NCBI GenBank assembly: GCA_944391065.1
Contig: CALXSH010000018.1
Span: forward strand, 1-33,250
Direction of reading: 5' to 3'
Origin: an uncultured Kiritimatiellota bacterium
GTDB taxonomy: Bacteria > Verrucomicrobiota > Kiritimatiellia > RFP12 > DVOR01
Length of the DNA: 33,250 nt
Shown here piece after piece: positions 1 through 8,143 of the stretch (position 1 is its first letter; each line of letters opens with the position of its first letter). The notes beneath the pieces were generated by a model. That model saw only the letters and a list, made by a program, of their open reading frames with translations, searched no databases and had not been told where the DNA came from. The translations under genes and the position numbers were made by a program.

Positions 1-104
1 TGGACAACCGCCCAGTACGGGTCCGTACGCTGGGTGGTGTGGGAGGACGGCGGGGTAACCCGCCTCCTACCTGATTGTGCCTTTGGCGCGCCTCGACGCG
101 GCAA

Positions 105-156
105 AGGCGGGCGCCCAAGGGTGCCCCGCAGAGACCGTACGGCCCCGGGCGCCGCG
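105..156 (+). repeat. 52-bp direct repeat, copy 1
   Basis: Begins AGGCGGGCGCCCAAGG and ends CCCCGGGCGCCGCG. It matches 274-325 with about four mismatches and no gap, offset by 169 bp. Within the unit, GGGCGCCC blocks are self-complementary, so each copy can fold. No repeat family is recognised. Confidence 0.85.
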
Positions 157-273
157 ACCGGCAATGCAGGAGACGCTGCGGAGCCCCGGACTCTCGGGAT
201 ACGGTGCTGAGCGGCGCCTGCCGCAGCAGAGACCGGGTGCCCGGGATACGCTTGGCGAAGTGGGGCGCGGCAC

Positions 274-325
274 AGGCGGGCGCCCAAGGGCGCCCCGCAG
301 AGACCGTACAACCCCGGGCGCCGCG
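274..325 (+). repeat. 52-bp direct repeat, copy 2
   Basis: Second copy of the unit at 105-156. This copy has the better inverted arrangement GGGCGCCC-AAG-GGCGCCCC, which would form a stable hairpin in RNA or single-stranded DNA. The DNA between the two copies is not itself an obvious repeat, although it shares short words with them. Confidence 0.85.
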
Positions 326-454
326 GTGGCAACTGGGTGCCGGGTTGCGTGGGATGTGGCTACGGCGCCAATGACTTCGTGGGGACAGGTGGCGGCGGTG
401 GCTTTGCGATGTCGGGAGACGGGCCGGGGGTGTCTACCGTCAAATCGAGGGGTT

Positions 455-483
455 TTGACGTCCGTGGAGGATGGTGATAGGAT
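455..483 (+). promoter_or_regulatory. sigma70-type promoter of the lipocalin gene
   Basis: A -35 box TTGACG (455-460), an exact 17-bp spacer and a -10 box TAGGAT (478-483) preceded by TG (475-476). The expected start is near 490, leaving a leader of about 20 nt that contains the Shine-Dalgarno GGAAGGAG (494-501). It is the only promoter in the window where both boxes are good. Confidence 0.7.
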
Positions 484-510
484 ACCGACACACGAGGAAG
501 GAGTATCGAG

Positions 511-541
511 ATGAGAACAGGAATGATAATCTTTTGCGCTT
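511..541 (+). other. probable out-of-frame lipoprotein signal peptide start
   Basis: ATG at 511 lies 9 nt after GGAAGGAG (494-501), an ideal spacing, and opens MRTGMIIF, the start of a signal peptide. The frame then runs into a stop at 571-573. The lipocalin frame is one base away. Removing one T from the TTTT run (532-535) fuses them into MRTGMIIFALMMGCTS, a short lipoprotein signal ending in a Cys with a lipobox-like context. This is either a real frameshift mutation or a sequence error. Confidence 0.6.
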
Positions 542-1021
542 ATGATGGGCTGCACGTCGGTGCCTTCGAATGAGGACCTGTCGGCGGTTGCGGATTTTGA
601 CGCGTCGCGGTATATGGGCGTTTGGCACGAGGTGGCGCGCCTGCCGCAGTGGTTCCAGCGCGGAATGACGGATGTGACGGCGACTTATTCGCTTGAGGGG
701 GATATGCTGAGGATCGTGAATGAGGGTACCCGTGACGGCATACGGAAAACGGCGGAGGCAAAAGGATATTTTGCCGGAGAACCGACGGTTGGTCTTTTCC
801 GGGTTACCTTCTTCTGGCCTTTTTATTCGGATTATAAGATTCTCTGGATTTCGCCGGGGTATGACTTGGCGTTGGTGACCTCTGAGGATCGGAATTCTTT
901 GTGGATTTTGGCCAGGAGCCTGCCGGTTGATCAAGAGTGTCTGCAGAAACTGCGGGATAGGGTAGAGTCGATGGGGTTTGATATCTCAAGACTTGAATGG
1001 AGCAGTGGGACGGGGAATTGA
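542..1021 (+). CDS. lipocalin-family outer-membrane lipoprotein (Blc-like)
   Basis: A bacterial lipocalin of the Blc/apolipoprotein D type, a small beta-barrel that binds fatty acids or lysophospholipids at the outer membrane. The diagnostic N-terminal motif is seen in YMGVWHEVARLPQWFQRG (the G-x-W signature with the long first strand), followed by the family pattern of TATYSL, GYF and WILARS strands. The 159-residue open part is close to normal length. The start at 542 (MMGC) has no ribosome binding site. The true start is almost certainly ATG 511, which has GGAAGGAG before it but is one base out of frame, so the Cys in MMGC is probably the lipidated residue of the uninterrupted protein. A bidirectional terminator follows. 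The family assignment is firm; the ligand is unknown. Confidence 0.85.
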   Translation: MMGCTSVPSNEDLSAVADFDASRYMGVWHEVARLPQWFQRGMTDVTATYSLEGDMLRIVNEGTRDGIRKTAEAKGYFAGEPTVGLFRVTFFWPFYSDYKILWISPGYDLALVTSEDRNSLWILARSLPVDQECLQKLRDRVESMGFDISRLEWSSGTGN

Positions 1022-1028
1022 AGAAAGA

Positions 1029-1055
1029 AGGCGGCCGGGAATCCGGCCGCCTTTT
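1029..1055. terminator. bidirectional rho-independent terminator
   Basis: A 10-bp perfect stem AGGCGGCCGG / CCGGCCGCCT around the loop GAAT. On the + strand it is followed by TTTT. On the - strand the run after the stem is T-rich (TTCTTTC). It sits between the convergent stops of the lipocalin (1021) and GH84 (1075) genes and can serve both. Confidence 0.85.
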
Positions 1056-1074
1056 CTGTAAGGTATCTCTTGGT

Positions 1075-3501
1075 TCAGCGGATAATTTCGTAAACGGTGA
1101 CATTGTCGTCTTTGGCTCGAATGGTGACGGAGTCCGTGCCATAGGTGACGTCGAAATCGCCGCATCCGAGGGGAAGAACGGTGGCTTTGCCGACCTTGAT
1201 GCCGGGAAGGGGGATGGTCTTTGATTCACCTTTTGAGAAGGTGTAACCGGAACTCATGTCGCCGTCCGTCATAGTCTCGGGGACATTGGCCACAGCGTCA
1301 CGAGGAACGTCAAGCTTAAATTGCTTGAAGGTGATGTCGATGGGCTTGTCGGAGGTGTTGATGTAGCGGGCGGCGGTGACATTGTCGGCCTTGGGATCGA
1401 GGGGGCGCTGGAGTTCGGCGCCTTCACGGCTGATGCGGGTGCCTTCAAGGGGCTTCCAGGTCTGACCGCGGTCACCGGAGATTTCGATGCGGCCCTGTTT
1501 GGCGGCGTTGGGATTCTGGAGGATGAAGTGGACCCAGTTGGCCGTAATGCCGGGAGGCAGGACAATGGCGGCCCATTCGCCGGGCTGGAGTGTCTTGGGT
1601 TCGAAGATCTCGGGCAGGCGGACGTAGATGCTGTCGCGGCTGACGGTCAGATCCTTGAGGGCGGGGACGTTGGTCTCGAAGCGGTAGACGACGTTACCTT
1701 TGGCCTTGAGGTCAGGCTTGCGACCGGTGACGGCGATACAGGCTTGGGTGTAGAGGCTGTCGCGGACCTCGTCAAGCATCGGACGGACGTGGCGGGAGGC
1801 CGGGTTGACTACGGAGGGGAACTTGGTCTTCTGCTGAATCTCGGAGTAGTGACGGCGGGTGGCGTCGGCCTTGAGGAGGGCGTTGAGGGCGGCGGCGACG
1901 TCATCAAGCTTGCCGGAGGTATAGGCGTCGCAGGCCTTGATGCCGGCTTGGGCCATGGCCTCGAAGGGGATGAGCCAATTGTGGATTTCCTCGATGAAGG
2001 CCTTGTTGCCGCACTTGCCGCGGAGGTCCTCGGCTGCCTTTTTCATGCTGACGAAGGCTTTACGGGCGGCCTGAAGATCGGCGTCCTCGGGCTTCTTGCC
2101 GTTACGGACCGCTTCTCGGATGCGGTCGAGGACGGGGGCGACGGACTGGGACTCCTCACGGCGGTATCCGTGGAAGTTCTTGCCTTGGTCAGAGTTGTGC
2201 TCGGAGAAGACGGTCACGGCCTCAGCGCAGTTGGGGAAGAGGCGGACGATGCCGTCCTTCCAAGTGCGGGCGGGATCGGTGTAGGCGACGGGATTCCAGG
2301 TGTAGTCAGCGACGCCGAAGAGGCCGATTTTGGAGGCGACGGGCTTATCCATGGGGTTGGCAACGAAGCCGGAGAGCTTGTCCCCATTGGTATTGGCATT
2401 GCCGTAGGCGGGACCGAGAAGGAGGCTGCTGCGGCAGTAGTCGTTGACGGGCCAGTTCCACCAGATGTAAGCCTTGCGGCCGATGGTCTTGTTGATCCAG
2501 TCGACGCCTTCGGCGTTGATGTCGGTGCAGACGCTGTTGCCAGTCCACATGATGGAGATGTCGCTGTCGAGCTGCGTGCCGAGGATCTTGAGATAGTCGC
2601 CGCCGGACCAGGCACGGTTGTACTGGGTGGGGCAGAGGATGAGGGGGGTGACGTCGGGTTTCTTGCGTACGAACTCGCGGTTGACGGTATTGAGGAGCTC
2701 GACCTGTTTCTCGGCGCGGGCACCTTCACCACCGATGTCGTCGAAGAAGACGGCGAAGCTGCGGACGCCGAGCTGGTACATCATCTCGAACTTGGCGATG
2801 CAGGCACGGATGTCGGTGTCATCCTTCCAGTGAATGTCCTGGCCTGGATGGACGGCCCAGACGAAGTTGACTTTGTTCTTGGCAGCGGCCTTGACCATCT
2901 CTTCCATCACCTTGGCTTGGTCGGCGGGGTAGGGGTCGCGCCAGCGGTTGGAGAAACCGTGGAAGGGGTCGTTCTTGGGGCCGTAGATGTAGGTGTTGAG
3001 CTTGATGGTGCCGTAGTAGCGGAAGAGGTCTTTGCGGGCTTCGGCGGTGTAGGGGTGACCGTAATAGCCCTCGACGGTGCCGCGGAAGGCGATGGCGGGC
3101 CAGTCCTTGATTGTGCAGGGAGTGTAGGTCGGATTGCGGAGAAGCTGACGAAGCGTCTGGACGGCGTAGAAGAGGCCGGTGCCGTTTTTGGCGGTGACGG
3201 TGGCGTTTTCCGCGGTCAGGGTGAGGGTGTAGCCCTCGTCGGGGAGAGCCGCGTCAAGGGACCACGAAAGTCCGAAGGAGGCGTCGTCGGCAATCTTGAA
3301 GGTCTCACCCAAGGCGCGGAGGGCGTCGGCGTCGAAGCCGGCAGCGGGACGGACGGCGATGGATTGGGGCGTTTTGCAGGAGGCATCGGCGGTCATCGTG
3401 ACTTCCTGGGGCGTCGGATAAACGCGCATGGATTCAGGAAGGGTGTCGGCGATCGTGATACCGGCAACCGTTACGGCAGCAGCAATCAGGGTAAAGCGCA
3501 T
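1075..3501 (-). CDS. secreted beta-N-acetylglucosaminidase, GH84 family
   Basis: A glycoside hydrolase that removes terminal N-acetylglucosamine from glycans, related to the Bacteroides O-GlcNAcase/hyaluronidase-like enzymes. A signal peptide occupies residues 1-19. An N-terminal alpha/beta domain follows (about 25-130), then the GH84 barrel, opening with RGTVEGYYGHPYT (about 140-152). The catalytic aspartate pair is D254-D255 in VFFDDIGGEG. IMWTGN, YIWWNWPVNDY and LLLGPAYGN are further family hallmarks. The remaining 350 or so residues hold a helical part and a C-terminal beta region. At 808 residues it is slightly longer than typical relatives. The start is fixed by AAGGAG 7 nt upstream. 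It stands alone between two terminators, and use of host mucin or other GlcNAc glycans is inferred. Family certain; exact substrate not. Confidence 0.93.
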   Translation of the reverse strand: MRFTLIAAAVTVAGITIADTLPESMRVYPTPQEVTMTADASCKTPQSIAVRPAAGFDADALRALGETFKIADDASFGLSWSLDAALPDEGYTLTLTAENATVTAKNGTGLFYAVQTLRQLLRNPTYTPCTIKDWPAIAFRGTVEGYYGHPYTAEARKDLFRYYGTIKLNTYIYGPKNDPFHGFSNRWRDPYPADQAKVMEEMVKAAAKNKVNFVWAVHPGQDIHWKDDTDIRACIAKFEMMYQLGVRSFAVFFDDIGGEGARAEKQVELLNTVNREFVRKKPDVTPLILCPTQYNRAWSGGDYLKILGTQLDSDISIMWTGNSVCTDINAEGVDWINKTIGRKAYIWWNWPVNDYCRSSLLLGPAYGNANTNGDKLSGFVANPMDKPVASKIGLFGVADYTWNPVAYTDPARTWKDGIVRLFPNCAEAVTVFSEHNSDQGKNFHGYRREESQSVAPVLDRIREAVRNGKKPEDADLQAARKAFVSMKKAAEDLRGKCGNKAFIEEIHNWLIPFEAMAQAGIKACDAYTSGKLDDVAAALNALLKADATRRHYSEIQQKTKFPSVVNPASRHVRPMLDEVRDSLYTQACIAVTGRKPDLKAKGNVVYRFETNVPALKDLTVSRDSIYVRLPEIFEPKTLQPGEWAAIVLPPGITANWVHFILQNPNAAKQGRIEISGDRGQTWKPLEGTRISREGAELQRPLDPKADNVTAARYINTSDKPIDITFKQFKLDVPRDAVANVPETMTDGDMSSGYTFSKGESKTIPLPGIKVGKATVLPLGCGDFDVTYGTDSVTIRAKDDNVTVYEIIR

Positions 3502-3547
3502 GGCAGTTCTCCTTGATGAGGGTTAGTGGGAAGGTCGTGTCCCTACT

Positions 3548-3556
3548 AGAGTAGCA
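3548..3556 (-). promoter_or_regulatory. candidate extended -10 for the GH84 gene
   Basis: On the minus strand TGC-TACTCT fits the extended -10 pattern that recurs in this window. It would give a leader of about 40 nt containing the AAGGAG before the GH84 start. No convincing -35 box is visible. Confidence 0.35.
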
Positions 3557-3630
3557 AAAAGAGGGCTCCCACGAAGGACGGAACAGAGAACAGCGGACTT
3601 TGCGGACAGAAGAAGACGGGCAGTGGGTAC

Positions 3631-3660
3631 AAAAAGGGACGGTGCGATACGCACCGTCCC
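3631..3660 (-). terminator. rho-independent terminator after argG
   Basis: An 11-bp perfect stem GGGACGGTGCG / CGCACCGTCCC with a 3-nt loop, followed on the minus strand by TTTTT (3635-3631). It lies 28 bp beyond the argG stop and closes the long leftward gene run. Confidence 0.9.
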
Positions 3661-3687
3661 TTCCGGGAAGCGAGGTAATCCGTCGGC

Positions 3688-4929
3688 TCAGCGGCCTTCA
3701 ATCTGGCCGGAGAGTGCGAGCATACGTGCTTCGACAGACTGAATTTCGGCAAAACCTTGGGAGCTGACAGGGTTGACGCCGTCGGAGGCTTCCATGGAGC
3801 TGTCGGCTTCGTTGTAGATAGAATGCGGGCAGCCGGTAAGGGCATCGAAGATGATGTTGCCCTTGTAGAGGCTGAGCGTCACGGTGCCGTCGGCGTATTG
3901 CGCGAGGGTATCCACGGCGTTGCGGGCGGCAACGGTGGTGGGGTCGTAGTAGCGGCCATCGTAAATCTGGTCGGAGATGAGCTTGGAGAGCTGCATAAAG
4001 AAGAGGGTCGCGCGACGGTCCATTGTGGCCTGGTAGACGTAGCGAATGGCAGAGCCAAGGAGCTCCATGCCAGGGGCCTCGTAGACGCCGCGGCTCTTGG
4101 TGCCGATGATGCGGTTTTCGAGGGCGTGCTTCATGCCGATGCCGTTGCGGCCGCCGATTTCATTGGCGAGCATCATGGCTTCGAGCGGGGTGACGTCCTT
4201 GCCGTTGATTTGGACGGGGCGGCCCTTACTGAAGCGGATGGTGACGGTTTCGGCCTTGTCGGGTGCCTGCCAGGGCCAGACACCCATGGTAGGCTCGACG
4301 ATGGACATGGAGGTCTCCATGCTCTCAAGATCCTCGGCCTCATGGGAGAGACCGGCCATGTTGGCGTCGGTGGAATATTTCTTCTTGCCACCGGCGAAGG
4401 CGACGATGCCGAACTGCGCGAGGTAGTCGACCATCTGGGTGCGGCCGGGGAAGCGCTTGAGCAGGCCGGCGTCGCGCCAAGGAGAGTAGACTTTCATCTC
4501 GGGGGCGAAGACGTTGGTATAGCGCTCGATGCGCATCTGGTCGTTGCCGCGGCCGGTGGCGCCGTGGACGAGGACCTGGACGCCGCGCTTCTGCATCTCG
4601 GGGATGAGGCCCTTGATGGTGACGGCACGGCCGATGCCGGTGGAGTTCCAGTAGCCACCGTCATACATGGCCTGGCACTTGATGGCCTCGAGGCAGGCGT
4701 CAGCCATTTCGTTGCGGAGGTCGACGATGACTGTCTCGATGCCGGTGGGGGCCATGCGCTTGGCCACATCGTTGATATCCTTCTCGTCAGGCTGGCCGAT
4801 GCCGCCGGTGAACCCGATTACTTTGACGCCGTTTTCCATCATCACTTTGGCAATCGTGCGGGAATCCAGCCCGCCCGACACGCAGGTGCCGGCAACCATA
4901 CCCTTGAGGTCTTCCAAAACCATCGCCAT
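3688..4929 (-). CDS. argG: argininosuccinate synthase
   Basis: ATP-dependent joining of citrulline and aspartate to argininosuccinate, the penultimate step of arginine synthesis, in the cytosol. The PP-loop is VSGGLDS (residues 17-23). Other family landmarks include VHGATGRGNDQMRIE, WRDAGLLKRFPGR, NEIGGRNGIGMKHALENRIIGTKSRGVYEAPG and a C-terminal substrate-binding region. The PP-loop differs from the usual YSGGLDTS in lacking the Thr before the last Ser, while the rest is well conserved. The start is set by AGGAGG 7 nt upstream. It is the last gene of a leftward run, but it has its own candidate promoter in the 62-bp gap after yraN. No other arginine gene is in the window. Confidence 0.95.
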   Translation of the reverse strand: MAMVLEDLKGMVAGTCVSGGLDSRTIAKVMMENGVKVIGFTGGIGQPDEKDINDVAKRMAPTGIETVIVDLRNEMADACLEAIKCQAMYDGGYWNSTGIGRAVTIKGLIPEMQKRGVQVLVHGATGRGNDQMRIERYTNVFAPEMKVYSPWRDAGLLKRFPGRTQMVDYLAQFGIVAFAGGKKKYSTDANMAGLSHEAEDLESMETSMSIVEPTMGVWPWQAPDKAETVTIRFSKGRPVQINGKDVTPLEAMMLANEIGGRNGIGMKHALENRIIGTKSRGVYEAPGMELLGSAIRYVYQATMDRRATLFFMQLSKLISDQIYDGRYYDPTTVAARNAVDTLAQYADGTVTLSLYKGNIIFDALTGCPHSIYNEADSSMEASDGVNPVSSQGFAEIQSVEARMLALSGQIEGR

Positions 4930-4974
4930 TTTATGTCCTCCTTTTATGAAGAATAGCCGTTAAAAACGTGGGAG

Positions 4975-4983
4975 AGTATAGCA
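4975..4983 (-). promoter_or_regulatory. candidate extended -10 for argG
   Basis: TGC-TATACT on the minus strand, in the gap between the yraN stop and argG. It is the same nonamer as the kinase promoter near 18150. It would give a leader of about 40 nt ending in the strong AAAGGAGGACAT ribosome binding site. No good -35 is visible, as is common for extended -10 promoters. Confidence 0.5.
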
Positions 4984-4991
4984 CAATCGGC

Positions 4992-5420
4992 TTACCAGTA
5001 GGAACCGCGGGGGGTGGCTCCAGACATGTCCAAACCCTGTATCCAACGGATCTCCGGAGGCGGTCCGCCGCGCCTGCCGACGACCTCGACGGCGTCAAAA
5101 CGGTAGAGGGGCTCACGGCCGAAGAGACGTTCGGCAGTGAGCCAGGCCATGGCGGCGCGGCGCATACGGCGTTTTTTGTCGCGGGTGATGGCGTTGACGG
5201 GGCGGTTCCAGTCGTCAGCTGTGGCTCTGGTCTTCACCTCGACGAAAAGATAGACGCCGTCACGGTCGCGGGCAATGATGTCAAGTTCGAGTCTCGGACG
5301 GGGGCGGATGTTACGTCCGAGGATTTTGCAGCCCTGTCCCCGGAGATAGGCCGCGGCGAGTTCTTCACCCCAGTTGCCGGTCTCGGAACCGGGTCTGAAA
5401 CTCCTGATGCCCCAGGCCAT
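4992..5420 (-). CDS. yraN: YraN/UPF0102 family endonuclease-like protein
   Basis: A small protein of the UPF0102 family, which has a predicted restriction-endonuclease-like (Holliday-junction-resolvase-type) fold and no settled biochemical role. The hallmarks are visible: GNWGEELAAAYLRGQG, ILGRNIR, LELDIIARD and FVEVKTRA, giving the E...D...ExK active-site pattern. I place the start at ATG 5420 because GGAG lies 9 nt upstream. A longer reading from TTG 5435 would touch the dnaG stop and has no better signal. The protein is 142 residues, normal for the family. It directly follows dnaG in the same transcript. Confidence 0.88.
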   Translation of the reverse strand: MAWGIRSFRPGSETGNWGEELAAAYLRGQGCKILGRNIRPRPRLELDIIARDRDGVYLFVEVKTRATADDWNRPVNAITRDKKRRMRRAAMAWLTAERLFGREPLYRFDAVEVVGRRGGPPPEIRWIQGLDMSGATPRGSYW

Positions 5421-5435
5421 GGTCGCTGACTCCAA

Positions 5436-7592
5436 TCAGAAGAGGGCGTAGAAATCCGTGTCCGAGGCAGGCTCGGGAGTCTCCAGCGGGAGGGGTGCGG
5501 CGAGCTGTGAGGGCGGTTCGGGCGACGGGGTGGGGGGCAGTGGGGCCTCCGAAAGTGTCGGCCCAGGGGCGGGTTTTGGCGTATCGGAGGTCTCGGGCGC
5601 GATGCGGAGGCCTTCCTCGGGGATTGCGCGGACGGCATCCATATAGGGCGCGGCCTGTTCCCAAGGGAGCGTTTCGAGGCGTTTGCCGTAGAGCGCGAAG
5701 GAAATGGCCTCGGCGGAGTCCGGGGCATAGAGACGCTGGCGGTTGCGGTACTCGCGGACCCAGTAACGGCGGACGAGATCGCGGGCGCCGGCGAGGAGGG
5801 TCTCCTCGTCGTCGGCGAGCATGCGGTCGGGACGGGCGACGAGGGCGCTCAGGGCCTCGGTCAGCATGGGGGTGCCGTCGGGAACAACGAGGGCCGGCTG
5901 ATGCTCCAGGTAGGCGGTGCAGGCCAAGGTGTAGAGGCGCGAGGCAATGGGATCGTCGACGAAGCGCTGCGGCAGGTGGCGGATCAGGCAGTCCATGACC
6001 GGCGCGTCTGAGAAGTGGTGGACGAGCATTTCTCCGAAGGCTTCGTTGAGGGCGCGCGAGGCGGTCAGACCGGCGGCCGTGACGACGGGCTCGGCGCCGT
6101 CAGCATCCATGCCGTCGGCGTCCTCCGGTGTCTGGACATCGTCGTCGGTGTCCCACTCGGGGACCTCGTCGGCGGCAGGGGCGCAGTCTCCTTCGTCGGA
6201 GACCGGCGGCTTGGAGGCGGAGGAGGACGCGTGGCCTTCCTGACGGGCCTTGTAAGCGTCGCGGCGGCGCTGGGACTCGGCGGCCTCCTCGCGGGTCTTG
6301 GCCAGGGAGGTTTCGAGCGCGGCAACCGGCAGGCCGAGTGTCGTGGCGGCTTCCTGGAGGAATTTGGCCGTGAGAATGGGGTCCTGACAGTCGCGGATGA
6401 GGCCGACGGTCGTTGAGGCGATGCGGGTGACGGCTTCAAGGGAATCGGGGTCGGCCTCGGTCTCCCGGAGTCTGCGGATGGTGTAGGGAGCGGGATCCTC
6501 GGCCGCGTCAAGGCAGGCTCTGAAGGCTTCCGGTCCTCTGTCGCGCAGGAGGGAATCGGGGTCCTCGCCGGGCGGGAGGGTGGCGATGCGGACGGGGATG
6601 GCCTCGGTCAGGAATAGCCCGGCGGTACGGAGGGCGGCTTTGATGCCGGCGGCGTCGCCGTCGAAGACGAGGATGGCGGTGTCGGCGGCACGCTTCAGCA
6701 GGCGCACGTGGTCGGCCGTGAAGGCCGTGCCCTGGGATGCCAGCGCTGTGTCGAATCCGCAGGCGTGGCAACGGATGACGTCAATCTGGCCTTCGCAGAC
6801 AATGGCGCGGCGCGGATTCTGATGGGCGATGGCGGCACGGGCCAGGTGAAAGGCGTAAAGCGTGTGGGCCTTCTTGAAGATTTCCGTTTCCGGGCTGTTG
6901 ACGTATTTGGCGGCCTTGGGGCGGTTGTCAATCAGACGGCAGGAGAAGGCGATGACACGGCCCTGGGGGTCGCAGATCGGAAAGGTGATGCGTCCAGCGA
7001 AGCGGTCGTAGTAGTCGGTACGGCCCTCCCGAGGCGGGGCGAGGACGCCGGCGGCGACCATCTCCTCGGGCGTATAGCCGTGATGCGCGGCCCAGACCAG
7101 AATGGAGTCGCGCTGGGCCGGGGCATAGCCGATGCCGAAGCGCTCCTGAATGTCATGGGTGAGGGAGCGTGAGGCGAGATACTGCCGTGCGGCCTCGGCG
7201 CCGCGGGTCTGCAGAAGGCAACGGCGGTAGAAGGCGGCGAGCTCGGCATTGATGGTGTAGAGACGCTGGCGGGCCTTAGCCTGGGGGTCGAAGCGGCGGT
7301 GGAGGGTGACACCGGCACGCTCTGCCAGTTTGCGGACAGCCTCGGGGAAGGTGATGCCCTCCATCTTCTGGACAAAGGTGAAGACGTCACCGTGTTCGCC
7401 GCAACCGAAGCATTTGTAAAAGCCGCGGTCGGTACGGATATTAAAGGAGGGCGTCTTCTCTTTGTGGAAGGGACAGCAGGCTTTGGCCGTGGAGCCGACA
7501 CGGCGGACGGGTACGCCGTGCTCCTCAATCAGGTCCGCGAGGTCCACGCGGGCCCGGATTTCATTCAGATCGTCGTCGGTAAAGGAAGACAT
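5436..7592 (-). CDS. dnaG: DNA primase
   Basis: Synthesises RNA primers for replication. The N-terminal CHC2 zinc finger is complete (C40, H43, C61, C64 in CCPFHKEKTPSF and CFGCGEHGD). Next come the primase core (RFAGRITFPICDPQGRVIAFSCR) and the Toprim fold, with its catalytic Glu near 267 (VCEGQID) and DxD motif near 310 (FDGDAAG). The C-terminal 250 or so residues are variable. They contain an acidic stretch and a helical DnaB-interaction-like part (ALNEAFGEMLVHHF..), and end in a long Pro-rich tail that is unusual and of unknown use. No strong ribosome binding site precedes the start, and the gene lies 14 bp after cvpA, so translation is probably coupled. Confidence 0.96.
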   Translation of the reverse strand: MSSFTDDDLNEIRARVDLADLIEEHGVPVRRVGSTAKACCPFHKEKTPSFNIRTDRGFYKCFGCGEHGDVFTFVQKMEGITFPEAVRKLAERAGVTLHRRFDPQAKARQRLYTINAELAAFYRRCLLQTRGAEAARQYLASRSLTHDIQERFGIGYAPAQRDSILVWAAHHGYTPEEMVAAGVLAPPREGRTDYYDRFAGRITFPICDPQGRVIAFSCRLIDNRPKAAKYVNSPETEIFKKAHTLYAFHLARAAIAHQNPRRAIVCEGQIDVIRCHACGFDTALASQGTAFTADHVRLLKRAADTAILVFDGDAAGIKAALRTAGLFLTEAIPVRIATLPPGEDPDSLLRDRGPEAFRACLDAAEDPAPYTIRRLRETEADPDSLEAVTRIASTTVGLIRDCQDPILTAKFLQEAATTLGLPVAALETSLAKTREEAAESQRRRDAYKARQEGHASSSASKPPVSDEGDCAPAADEVPEWDTDDDVQTPEDADGMDADGAEPVVTAAGLTASRALNEAFGEMLVHHFSDAPVMDCLIRHLPQRFVDDPIASRLYTLACTAYLEHQPALVVPDGTPMLTEALSALVARPDRMLADDEETLLAGARDLVRRYWVREYRNRQRLYAPDSAEAISFALYGKRLETLPWEQAAPYMDAVRAIPEEGLRIAPETSDTPKPAPGPTLSEAPLPPTPSPEPPSQLAAPLPLETPEPASDTDFYALF

Positions 7593-7606
7593 CGCTCAGG
7601 AATAGA

Positions 7607-8143
7607 TCAGGGCTTCGCAGCGGAAGCGTCCGGATCGCCGCCAATGGCGCGGAGGGCCGCCTCGCGGAGGATGTCAGGATTCTCGCGGAAGCGGTCGGCC
7701 CAGAGTTCGGAGAGGTTTTTGAGAATCGGTTGGTCCATCGGGGCGTTCCGCAGTGAGCTGAACTGTTCGGCAGCTACGCGGTAGGTGCCGCAGATCACAC
7801 TGATTAGAATCAGACTCTTCAACAGGCCGACGGTCATGCCGAGGAGTGCGTTGAAAGGTTGGGGAAGAATGAGGCCAAAGACCCTCCTGAAGAGTTTGGC
7901 CGTCAGAAAATAAAGGATTATGCCGACAGCCGCGGAGGCGATGACGGCCGCCAACGTAGGCGAGTCCGTGAAGACGCGCCCGGCGATACCGCTGATGGTA
8001 CCATGGCCGATCCAGAGGACACCGACGGCGACGGCAATGCCGAGCAACGGGGCCAGTTCACCGCTGAATCCACGAAAAGCACCGCGGATGACAAAGAAGA
8101 GAATGACCAAGGCGGCGACAAAAAGCAGGATTTCCGTCATCAT
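7607..8143 (-). CDS. cvpA: CvpA family membrane protein
   Basis: An inner-membrane protein of the colicin-V-production family, linked in other bacteria to envelope homeostasis. Four hydrophobic segments are visible (about residues 2-20, 29-48, 63-85 and 100-120), with the early RGAFRGFSGELAPLLG motif typical of the family, followed by a soluble C-terminal tail to residue 178. The start is ATG 8143, 7 nt after GGAGGAA. It overlaps the stop of the upstream radical SAM gene by four bases (ATGA), so the two are translationally coupled. A second ATG directly follows and could also be used. Confidence 0.85.
   Translation of the reverse strand: MMTEILLFVAALVILFFVIRGAFRGFSGELAPLLGIAVAVGVLWIGHGTISGIAGRVFTDSPTLAAVIASAAVGIILYFLTAKLFRRVFGLILPQPFNALLGMTVGLLKSLILISVICGTYRVAAEQFSSLRNAPMDQPILKNLSELWADRFRENPDILREAALRAIGGDPDASAAKP

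Larger units (their letters stand above)
1..454. other. gene-poor, repeat-rich leading region
   Basis: I see no supportable gene here. The open frames on both strands are rich in Arg, Pro and Ala, have no recognisable motif, and none has a Shine-Dalgarno sequence. The stretch carries short recurring words (GAGACCG three times, GGGATACG twice), self-complementary GGGCGCCC blocks and one clear 52-bp direct repeat, so it looks like structured non-coding or decayed repeat DNA. It lies upstream of the lipocalin promoter. The left edge is the window boundary, so it may continue further. Confidence 0.5.

Noticed and set aside
67..555. Open frame on the minus strand over the repeat region
   Set aside because: Arg/Pro/Ser-rich composition, no ribosome binding site, and it crosses the lipocalin promoter.
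1321..3516. Long open frame on the + strand opposite the GH84 gene
   Set aside because: Gly/Val/Asp-rich low-complexity translation, no motif, produced by the GC-rich third positions of the real gene on the other strand.
3757..4956. Long open frame on the + strand opposite argG
   Set aside because: The same antisense artefact; argG is unmistakable.
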